Origin: Cytospora piceicola
Taxonomy: Eukaryota > Ascomycota > Sordariomycetes > Diaporthales > Cytosporaceae
Length of the DNA stretch: 64,000 nt
Reading direction: 5' to 3'
Assembly (NCBI GenBank): GCA_023375675.1
Contig: JALQBC010000009.1
Coordinates: 310,001-374,000, forward strand
Shown: in pieces, positions 56,639 to 64,000 of the stretch
Position numbering within the stretch: the stretch's first letter is position 1
Layout: each line of letters starts with the position of its first letter
The notes under the pieces: model-generated
Seen by the model: the letters and a program-made list of their open reading frames with translations, nothing else
Told to the model about the DNA's origin: nothing
Database searches by the model: none
Program-made: the position numbers and the translations under genes

Positions 56639-58867
56639 CTAATCTAGAACATGTTTGTTGTCCGCCCACGAAGGAAGAATATTCCGACACACATCCTCAT
56701 AATCGCGAATCCTCTCACCCTTCAACATAACCCCAGGTGTGGTCCAGAACATCGACCAGTCCGACGCCGGTAGCTTCATAGTGCCCCGCGACCTCTCAAA
56801 GTACCACTTGTTCACGGGGTTGTTCTTCCTGCTTCTCCAGCAGACACCGTCCGGAAAGCAGTCCCGCACCATGGCGTTGAACACGATGTCCGCCACGCCT
56901 CCGGCGCCCTGGCTCTTCTTGAGGACCGCGAATTTGTCCAGGTAGGGAACAAGGCGACCATTCTTGTACGCAGTCTCTTCGTCCATGCCGAAGGGTCGTT
57001 CCCAGGTGAGGATGGCACCACCCTCATATTCACCCGCAATAATGATTCCTGCTAGGCTCTGTTCGACCCGGTCCAGGTAGTGTTGTACGTCAAGCTTCCT
57101 GTTGAACGAATCCTCTATCAGATGGACCAGGCGTGGAAGGTCCACGCATGTATCTGTCAACTTGAGCCTTGGTGTACCGGGTTCCGGGGGCGTCCATCCG
57201 GTTGTACCTGGGTCTGGGTATGACGTTACTGGCATACCCCTCTTCGCCAATGTGGTGGGTGACAAAATAGGGTTCAGGGCCGGGTCTGTGGTTTGGAAGA
57301 TGGGCTTTATACGACGCAATGGTAGGGACGAAGAGTGTGATGGCCGGTCCGTGAGGAGGTTGTGTATAAGTGGATTGTGGCTCCTCCGAGTCCCGACTGT
57401 GCCCACAAACCCCGTGGTACTTTCCTGGTATATATCCTTGACCTGGGGCTGTAGGTTTGCTGCTTCATTAGGCGTCGTTATTAGGGCTGAAGATGTTGAC
57501 GGTAGAATTGCAAGCGTGTCCTTAGCCAGATCAAGATTTCTGAAGTGTGCCTGTACAGAAGAGCTACCGGAGGCGTCTCCTAAATCCTTGGAGAAGCTTC
57601 CATCTTTTCCCATGGATGTCAGGTGTGCCTTGGCCGTCTCAAGTTCTTCCTCAAGATTCAGGAAAAGATGGGCGTTGTTCCAGCGGTTTTTGGCTGGTAT
57701 GCCACCGACAGGGTCCAAGATGATTAGTCGATCGACAAAAGCTTTCTTGGTGGGCCGAATCAGATGTTCCTCATGCTCCTCTCTCGCACTTCCTCGCCTA
57801 GTGAACTGCATCCCTGAGAGATATCGTGTGATAGATAGCACGGCATCATTGGGATCGACAGGTCGGAGTTTCCCGTCGTCTTGTTGGACGACGGGTGGGA
57901 CAATGACAGCCGAGCCTTTCAGTAAAGGCGCCAGTAGGGAGTCGGCCTCATCGACGATGATGTTGTTGGGAACGAATGTTGAGCTTCGTGAACTGGGAGA
58001 ATCTGGTTGCCTCGACAGAGCGGAATCAATGACGGTCGTCCAAGGTTCCCCATACTCATCGATGGCGCCAGTGAGTCTGTAGACCTGCTTCTTTAGAAGC
58101 AAAAGCCCCGGGGCGTCACCGGGACTCTGTTCACAATCAAGAACTACCACACTGATCATGCCCAACACCCTGAGCTGTGCGAGTGTCTTTGCCACCGCTT
58201 TAAGGGTTGCGTCGTCGACTTCTTGAGGGAGTCTGAACTTGATGACGGCAACATGAGGCACGGTATCTACAGGCTCTGTTTTGGCGGTGACTGAGCCTTG
58301 GACGAACTGTGGCCTCTCACTGATAGCTCGAGCTGCATTCGTCAGAGGATCGAGGCTGACTGGTCTAACAGCACGAGGAGATGCCGTTGAGGTGGTTGAA
58401 GCACCATTGCTGGAGGTAGTTACAGTCGGGCCGAATATCTTAAGGTACTGCCTCGCATCCCTCTTGGTAGCTGATGAAGACTCCAGTACGGAGACGTAGA
58501 AATCCTTGAAGGCATGGTCAACTTCAACCACTGCTATATGGGCCACAGTAGACGGTGCTCACTCTGTCCTGTGACCTCTTCTGCCGCGCCCTCCTTGAGA
58601 TGGAGGTGTAGTGCTCCTTCACGATGTCCTTGGTGGTCTCATCTTTCGGAGATGCCACGCGGAAATCCCGCGGGGCTGTTGCTGTCGTAGAATTGCTTGA
58701 ACTATTACATCGTTTCGTCACCGACGCCTGAGTGTCCCAGTCAGCTTCTCAAGCTCCATATAACGAGGTTGTGTGATCTATAGACATGTAAAATAACCAT
58801 TTCTTTGGTCTTCTGCACTCACTTCTGCAATGACTGTCGCCTTCTTCCATGCTGTGTTTCTAATCAT
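56639..58867 (-). CDS. ARG2: N-acetylglutamate synthase, mitochondrial
   Basis: First step of arginine synthesis: acetyl-CoA plus glutamate to N-acetylglutamate, in the mitochondrion (Neurospora arg-14). Exons 58867-58823, 58727-58563 and 58504-56639 give 691 aa, the expected length. Exon 1 (MIRNTAWKKATVIAE) and exon 2 (rich in Ser/Thr/Arg/Lys) form a plausible targeting region; introns end CTGAC...ACTCAG and TTGAC...TTCAAG. The junction SQDR-DFYVSVLESSSATKRDARQYL restores the conserved family start. An amino-acid-kinase-like region follows (about 110-400; VAVIKFRLP, VIIDEADSLL-like VDEADSLLAPLL). The C-terminal acetyltransferase domain (about 520-680) has LAGIIIAGEYEGGAILTWE, YLDKFAVLKKSQGAGGVADIVFN and WRSRKNNPVNKWYFERSRG. 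A Gcn4/CPC1-type site lies 135 bp upstream. The 326-codon open frame on the opposite strand is a shadow. Confidence 0.92.
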
Positions 58868-59001
58868 GATTCAATCTACATAGCATGGTCGCAATTGGCA
58901 AAAAGAATACTCGTGCCTTCGAAGAGGCTTGAAAAAGAGCTTGTCCAGGGCCCCTGAAGAAGGTGATATCGGTTTGTAAGTGCTCAAATGAGCTTCCAAG
59001 C

Positions 59002-59008
59002 TGAGTCA
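59002..59008. promoter_or_regulatory. Gcn4/CPC1-type site TGAGTCA
   Basis: Perfect match to the palindromic consensus TGA(C/G)TCA bound by the amino-acid starvation regulator (yeast Gcn4, Neurospora CPC1), 135 bp upstream of the ARG2 start codon. Arginine genes are classical targets of this control, so position and gene fit. A 7-bp match can occur by chance. Confidence 0.55.
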
Positions 59009-59270
59009 ACCGCATTGATAAGTTGCACACTTGAGCAGGCCGATAAAGACTGACTGGAGCTGAACCTGACCCCCCCTTCCGAAGACCCCCGAGCCCCCCC
59101 CCACCACCCCAGATAGTCCTCAGGGTTATACAAACCCTGATCGCAAACAAAACACCGTTAATGTTCTCCCGGCTGCCGAGCTTCTGGAGCGTCACCTTGG
59201 CATCTGCTACGGCGTAATAATTCGGGATAAGTGAGGACTATGGAGCGAGCATCTTGTCCACACTACCCTC

Positions 59271-59306
59271 CTGCAGCAACCTGGAGCAACCTGGAGCAAC
59301 CTGGGG
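59271..59306. repeat. CTGGAGCAAC 10-bp tandem repeat, 3.5 units
   Basis: Units CTGCAGCAAC, CTGGAGCAAC, CTGGAGCAAC and partial CTGGGG in the ARG2/dehydrogenase intergenic region. Confidence 0.85.
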
Positions 59307-59657
59307 TTTTGGCCTTTACTAGTATCACAACCACGTGGATACATCTCGTAGCAGTTTTAGTAATAAGAACCCAGACGTTGTCGATAAAGTGACGTCGCTC
59401 ATGCCCTTGCATACCGGCATTTACGGACTATACAACTATTGTTCTCGAATCTGCTCCGCAACCTCCGCACGCCGGAGTTATCCGACTGTTTCTGATACGA
59501 CCTACGAACAGTTACAGCTTTGCCAGGATTATCTCCTTTCACCCTGAAACAGAGACGTCGTAGAGCTTGTTCTATCTGTCTTGTGTGTGAATTTCGGGAA
59601 TCTCACTGCGATATACGGACAAACCTAGCGTTTCGACCCTTCTACAAATTAGCAACC

Positions 59658-60645
59658 ATGGCTCCCAAGCTTTTCTATATCGGGCTCGGTAACATGGGGA
59701 GGGTAAGATTCGCCATGTTCTCTCCCAGGTTCATTCCAAAAGACTCGGGGTTTCTAACAGTATCTCCAGGGAATGGTGAAGAATATCACAGAGAAGGGCA
59801 AATTCGAAGGTCCTCTGGGCATCTACAATCGTTCGAAGCAGCGAGCTGTCGATCTGAGTGCCAAGCTGGCCGCCGGAAAGACCGAAGTGGCCGAGTCTAT
59901 CGAGGCAGGCGTATCCAAGGCCGACATCATCTTCATGTGCTTGGCAAACGACCAGGCCGTCACTGAGACGGTCGATGCTATTGTGAAAACCGATATCAAG
60001 GGCAAGCTTATCGCCGACTGCTCCACTATCCATCCGGATACACTGGAGGCTGTCGCCGGTATCATCACCTCTAAGGGTGCCGAGTTCGTCGCGTGCCCTG
60101 TATTCGGCGCACCACCGATGGCTGATGCCGGTGTACTGGTCCCGGTTCCTGCTGGTCCGAAGGCCGCCGTCGACAAGATCAAGCCATACCTCGAGGGTGT
60201 GACCTCGCGAGCCATCATCGACCTCAGCGATGAGCCTTATCACAAGGCTGCAACTCTGAAGCTTCTCGGAAACACCTTTGTCTTCAACATGATAGAGCAG
60301 GTTGCAGAGGGCCATGTCCTGGCGGAGAAGAGCGGGCTGGGAACGGAACACTCGCACAAGTTTATCGAGCTGATGATGCCCGGGATTTACGCGGCATACT
60401 CGAACCGAATGTTATCTGGTGACTACTGGAAGAGGGAGGAGCCTCTGTTCCAGGTTGACCTGGCTAGAAAAGACGCTGGTCACGCCCGGAAGATTGCAGA
60501 GGTTTCGGGTGTGAAGTTGACAAACCTCGAGACTGCTGACGCGCATCTTGCCAAGGTCCAGGAGCACACAAAGAACGGCGACGTCGCAGGAATTTATGGC
60601 GCCGTAAGGAAGGAGGCGGGCCTGAAGTATGAGAATGACGCTTGA
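59658..60645 (+). CDS. 3-hydroxyisobutyrate dehydrogenase-like NAD(P) oxidoreductase
   Basis: Beta-hydroxyacid dehydrogenase family (3-hydroxyisobutyrate / 6-phosphogluconate dehydrogenase type); the exact substrate is not evident. Exons 59658-59702 (15 codons) and 59770-60645 give 306 aa; the 67-bp intron (GTAAGA...CTCCAG) joins the dinucleotide loop as GLGNMGR-GMVKN. The Rossmann motif Gly-x-Gly-x-x-Gly is at residues 9-14. Further family segments are ADIIFMCLANDQAVTET, LIADCSTIHPDT (substrate-binding DxST-like), the FVACPVFGAPPMADAGVL stretch and the catalytic Lys region HKAATLKLLGN. No targeting peptide is visible, arguing against the mitochondrial valine-degradation enzyme and for a cytosolic relative. 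It is divergent from ARG2 but no functional link is known. Confidence 0.87.
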
Positions 60646-61025
60646 TTGGGTTGGTCCGACATGAAGCCTGTCAAAGATAGATATGGGGTAGCATAGTTCA
60701 GTCGATACCATAGAAGTTGCGGACATCATAAAAATGCAGGCAAGTTGCTTACAACGTAATTCTTTGGATTGCCATTCATCTTGGTTGTGCTAAGAAAATG
60801 GTGTGAGAGCACCAAGAAAGAAGCGACTGACTGCTTGTTGGTTGCTGTTGACATGCTTATTTGGGTTGATGGGCAGATCTCATGGACAGATTACATAATC
60901 AGGTCCTGGTGCCGGGAGGGAAGCTGTCGGCAGGCGTACCAGGCAAGTAACCATCATCATCATCCTGACCTTCAACATTTACGCCTGCTCCCAGTATCCC
61001 ACGAGCAAATCGCCCAATCTTCAAA
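60646..61025. other. Intergenic between dehydrogenase and VMA9
   Basis: 380 bp: 3' flank of the dehydrogenase gene and the VMA9 promoter. A short CATCATCAT run lies at about 60953-60963. Nothing else seen. Confidence 0.6.
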
Positions 61026-61396
61026 ATGGCTAACGGGTAAGAACGCAATCAGACAAACATACGAGCAAGCTTCGAGGAGCGTGCCTGCTGACCTCTTGCC
61101 TAGGTGGAGCATCTTCATCGGCCTGTTCGTCATCGCCGTCATGTGCGTGGCCGCCTGGTTCCTGTCGCCGAAGGGAGAGAACCAAGTGTGAGTGTTTCCC
61201 ACGTCCCTGAATGTCTCTCGTCTGTGGTGATTCTTCGTTGCTGACCTGTTGCTTTCCATCTAGACTCTGGCGATCATCCCTCATCCTCGCCTTCGTCTGC
61301 TGCTATCTGATGTGGGCAATCACCTTCCTCGCCCAACTACACCCCTTGATCGAGCCGAAGCGATCCGACCTGAGGGAGAAGTTCGTACACGAGTAG
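61026..61396 (+). CDS. VMA9: V-type ATPase subunit e
   Basis: Small hydrophobic subunit of the membrane Vo sector of the vacuolar proton pump. Exons 61026-61036 (11 nt, MANG), 61104-61187 and 61264-61396 give 75 aa, the usual size. Junctions MANG-WSIFIGLF and PKGENQV-LWRSSLILAF match the family closely. Two membrane helices are clear (IFIGLFVIAVMCVAAWFL and LILAFVCCYLMWAITFLAQL), with the conserved SPKGENQ loop between them and the LHPLIEPKRSDLR end. Two introns in so small a gene, one after only 11 coding bases, make it easy to miss in automated annotation. Confidence 0.93.
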
Positions 61397-61754
61397 AAGA
61401 GGGAAGGTGGGCTTGCGGCCTTGAGAGCGGACCAGGGGAAAAGGAAGCTGTCGACGAGAGGAGTTGCAAATTGTACAAGCACTTGTTGTTCATCATCTCG
61501 ATTCACATTGCTGGCGTTGGGGATATACAGGGTTCAGACTTTCGAGCTGCGGGGGTTTCGGTGGACTGTGGCATATGCATGGGAGACGAAAGCTTGCTGC
61601 ACAGAGCAAATCCGTCCGGGGTAACTTCGGCCAAGCCGTCACGATATATCGGACGGAAGAGGGCCGTTCGAAATGCCTCAGATAATGACAACCGAAAACA
61701 ATGCTTTGGGTACTCTTGGTATAATCACATTGCATTAGATCGATGTTTATGTCT
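61397..61754. other. Intergenic between converging genes VMA9 and ARV1
   Basis: 358 bp holding the two 3' UTRs. No other feature seen. Confidence 0.6.
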
Positions 61755-62686
61755 CTATACTGCCAGCTGGCCAACCCAATCTCTTACGTAGACAATCAAC
61801 GCCCACAGCGCCTTTCCTTCCTCTGCTACGCTACCCTCGCCTTGGGAATCAACTCCGTCTAGCCCCGCTGCCCATAATACTGCCCTGCCAGCTAGCCAGC
61901 GGCTCAGGGCCCCGGCCATAGCCAGCAGCGCAGCTACTCCGTAGCCGCAGTCCAGTAGAATCTTGAGTGCCTCCACGTTGTTCGCAACTACGGCCCACCC
62001 AAGCGAACGCGCAGCCGCAGGGACATCATACTCCCATATGACCATGAGTATAGGGAACAGCTTCGTGCTACTGGATACGAGCAGTGCAGTCGAGACTGAA
62101 TTCGGGCGCGGGTATCGAGGAAGGACGCCGAGGAGGCCCAGGGGCGAGAACGAGGAGGATGTCAAGAAGCGAATGGATAGGTGGAAGGAGAGGGTCGAGA
62201 CCGTACAGAGGATCACTAGTATGCATGTTAACAGCTTGCTTTGCGGGAGATCGCCGGAGTTCCATAGGTGGTAAACGTACGGAAGAACATATACTGGAAC
62301 ACGATAGGCTGTTGAGCCAGTCGGCCGAAGTTGCTGTCCACCAGCACCTCCGCGTCCTCCGGGACGGACTGCTTCTCTATGCGCGCCCAGGTGAGGTAAA
62401 CATCGAAGAGCAGCAGGAGGATGCCGAGGCGGATGATAGACGGGTCGAACTGGTCGCGGTCCCGCATCAAAGTGTTGTGCAGCAGGTGCCGGTAGACCTG
62501 AGGCTTGATCAAGACGAGGTCGATGAACAGGACGATATAGTCGTGTTCGACATACTTGTCGCAGAACCGGCCGCAGTTCCTGCACACCGTGAGGCGGATG
62601 TTGTGCCCACTGGACTTGTCACCGGCGCCCGAGTATTGCGTCCATAGCGTCTTGACGGGGTGGCGGCATTCTATGCAGATCGGCAT
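61755..62686 (-). CDS. ARV1: ARV1-family ER lipid homeostasis protein
   Basis: ER membrane protein needed for sterol distribution and GPI-anchor/sphingolipid metabolism. Exons 62686-62281 and 62215-61755 give 288 aa; the intron (GTACGT...CATACTAG) joins QYMFF-LILCTVSTLSFHLS. The N-terminal ARV1 homology region is plain: MPICIECRHPVKTLWTQYS with Cys4/Cys7, and Cys35/Cys38 in TVCRNCGRF (probable zinc site), then DKYVEHDYIVLFIDLVLIKPQVYRHL and DQFDPSIIRLGILLLLFDVY. Further hydrophobic segments follow (LFPILMVIWEY, VAALLAMAGALSRWLAG). The C-terminal 40 residues are less conserved. Confidence 0.92.
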
Positions 62687-63375
62687 CGGGAAGGTTTGTG
62701 GATAGCGAGGGGCTCAATCATCTCATTCGGGGGAGACAAATTGAAAAGTGACCGGGCATTGTAGTAGTAGTCCAGTATTAGTATAGTATTAGTATGGAGT
62801 GGGTGGGAAGTCGCGGAGCCGTAGGCGCGTCGTCCGGGTTTACGTACTAGGAATTAGATGTCGCAGAGAATCCGGGGAAGTGTTTATTGGAGGTGTCATG
62901 CCGCCGCTCCAAGAGATCTACACCTGAGCACCTGGCCAGTCACCACATTCCCTGGATAGAACATTCAGTACAACATAAGCGCTTCTCATTTCTATCTAAT
63001 TATTTATAATTCCGCGAGTTCATTGGCGTCCTTCGCCATACCTCTCTCCGCGGCCCTGCTCGCCAACATCCTGGACAATCCCGTCTGCACTGAGACACAC
63101 ACACTTGCGGCCAAGCCCAAAATAGGATTTAGTTAACAAGACTATTTGGAGGGGCCAGTTTCTTATCTGTAGAGACAGCAACTGTAGTAGTAAATACCGT
63201 AATATTTCACCATAATAAAGCCTCTATTTCAGTCAAATCCCCTTGTTGATCGCCTCGACGCTTCGTCCTCAAACTCATCCACACCGTATATACAGAAAAC
63301 GACCTATAATAAACTACGCATTAACGCCTTCGATGCATGCATAACATGCAACTGTTGGCACTCGTCTATTCCAAA
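62687..63375. other. Intergenic: ARV1 promoter side / 3' flank of the right-edge gene
   Basis: About 690 bp. TAGTAGTAG and repeated TATTAGTA words at 62760-62795, and a CACACACAC run near 63096. No gene supported; AT-rich part 63120-63310 probably 3' UTR or spacer. Confidence 0.55.
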
Positions 63376-64000
63376 CTAATCAGCCTTCTTATCCTTCGAC
63401 ATTGCAGAGTTGCCGCGTGGGGGCATGCGGCCCCTGAGCAGACTCGCATCCCCATCATTTCGACTCGATGAGCCGTAACTCGAGTTGAGCGGACCCGGGT
63501 TACCTTGGTCCAGCAGGCCACCTCCCATCCGCCCATCCTCGCTGTTTGTGTCTTCCAATTCGATGAGGTCCAGTTCACCTTCTGCAAATTGTCGAGCTCG
63601 GTGCGGACCCATGATGGGTGTGGTTGAACTTTTCGCCCATGCGCCACGCAGCCATGTCTCGATGGCCATCGCAGCTTTGTCAAGCCCAGTGCCTTGCTTA
63701 TTAGCAGACGTGACGTCACGGCCTTCCTCGAAAGGGCTCTCGACAATACCGGCAGCCTCGTCGCTCGTGAAACCAAATTTGGCAGTTTCGGATCCCATGA
63801 CGGCCATGGAGGGGAGGGTGTCGATGTTGAGTCCGGGCAGATGTTTCTTGGTCCAAGTGTTGAAGTAGTCCTTCTCCGGGCCTGGGGCGCGCACATTTCT
63901 ACTCAATGTCCCCACACCACCTGGTTTCCGCATCCATGCTGGTCGAACATCATCGTTGCCGCTGCCTACCCTACTGCGCGAAGGTGTTGGTGCCGATGAT
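63376..64000 (-). CDS. Unrecognised protein, C-terminal part (runs off window)
   Basis: The frame is open from the window edge (63999) to the stop at 63376, 207 residues. I do not recognise the family. A Ser/Pro-rich lead is followed by a better-ordered stretch with coding character: DVRPAWMRKPGGVG, APGPEKDYFNTWTKKHLPG, LNIDTLPSMAVMGSE and MAIETWLRGAWAKS. Then come an acidic patch (EGELDLIELEDTNSEDG) and a Gly/Ser/Arg-rich tail ending AMSKDKKAD. No membrane helix or catalytic motif is visible. The internal Met at 63933 need not be the start. It looks like a regulatory tail of a larger protein whose main domain lies right of the window. Confidence 0.6.
   Translation of the reverse strand, partial: SSAPTPSRSRVGSGNDDVRPAWMRKPGGVGTLSRNVRAPGPEKDYFNTWTKKHLPGLNIDTLPSMAVMGSETAKFGFTSDEAAGIVESPFEEGRDVTSANKQGTGLDKAAMAIETWLRGAWAKSSTTPIMGPHRARQFAEGELDLIELEDTNSEDGRMGGGLLDQGNPGPLNSSYGSSSRNDGDASLLRGRMPPRGNSAMSKDKKAD

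Larger units (their letters stand above)
58868..59657. other. Divergent promoter region of ARG2 and the dehydrogenase gene
   Basis: 790 bp shared upstream region. Contains a TGAGTCA site, a C-rich run (59088-59107), a CTGGAGCAAC repeat and a CCAAT box (minus strand) at 58894-58898. No gene supported. Confidence 0.6.

Noticed and set aside
57102..58082. 326-codon plus-strand ORF
   Set aside because: Lies wholly antisense to the conserved coding sequence of ARG2 and shows no family features.
58524..58546. ARG2 start at a GTG codon with reading MAHIAVVEVDHAFKDFY
   Set aside because: No ATG in frame there; two upstream exons join in frame and give the conserved DFYVSVLESS start and a targeting-like N-terminus.

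Overview
The window is nuclear DNA of a filamentous ascomycete (Pezizomycotina), most likely a Sordariomycete. Three things point there: genes broken by short introns (about 45-190 bp) with GTRAGT-type donors and CTRAC-like branch sites; fungal-specific families (Zn2Cys6 regulator, Clr5, 2EXR, DUF1774, CSC1/RSN1); and intergenic DNA strewn with the palindrome TACCTAGGTA, common in that class. I found no plasmid, phage, CRISPR, rRNA or intact tRNA. Gene models below were spliced by hand; exon junctions were accepted when they kept the frame and restored family-typical sequence.

Layout. 0-4 kb: 5' part of DPM1 (dolichol-phosphate mannosyltransferase), then an M3 zinc oligopeptidase, both on the minus strand. 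4.2-17.5 kb: the complete cytoplasmic dynein heavy chain (about 4364 aa, three exons, minus). 18.7-20.3 kb: a FAR1-type DNA-binding protein. 22.5-29 kb: a 2EXR protein (plus), GCP4 of the gamma-tubulin ring complex (minus) and a senescence/spartin-domain protein (minus). 29-32.5 kb: gene-poor. 32.5-39.7 kb: a Zn2Cys6 transcription factor (plus) converging on a CSC1/TMEM63-like channel (minus). 42.1-43.4 kb: a LEA-like 31-residue repeat protein with a basic tail. 43.4-46.7 kb: gene-poor, rich in TACCTAGGTA, with a tRNA-like relic. 46.7-52.3 kb: secreted GMC oxidoreductase, AcpS-type phosphopantetheinyl transferase and DUF1774 membrane protein, all minus. 52.3-55.3 kb: gene-poor. 55.3-64 kb: Clr5-domain protein with a poly-Asp tract (plus), ARG2 N-acetylglutamate synthase (minus) divergent from a 3-hydroxyisobutyrate-dehydrogenase-like gene (plus), V-ATPase subunit e (plus), ARV1 (minus), and the 3' end of an unrecognised gene (minus).

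There are no operons and no obvious secondary-metabolite or defence cluster; most genes are housekeeping (glycosylation, motor transport, microtubule nucleation, arginine synthesis, vacuolar acidification, sterol/lipid homeostasis). The points most worth a second look are the LEA-like repeat protein, a 28-nt interruption in the GMC gene (ultrashort intron or frameshift), a GC-AG intron in the CSC1 gene, the oligopeptidase zinc motif split by an intron, the FAR1-type regulator, a perfect Gcn4/CPC1 site upstream of ARG2, and the TACCTAGGTA family.
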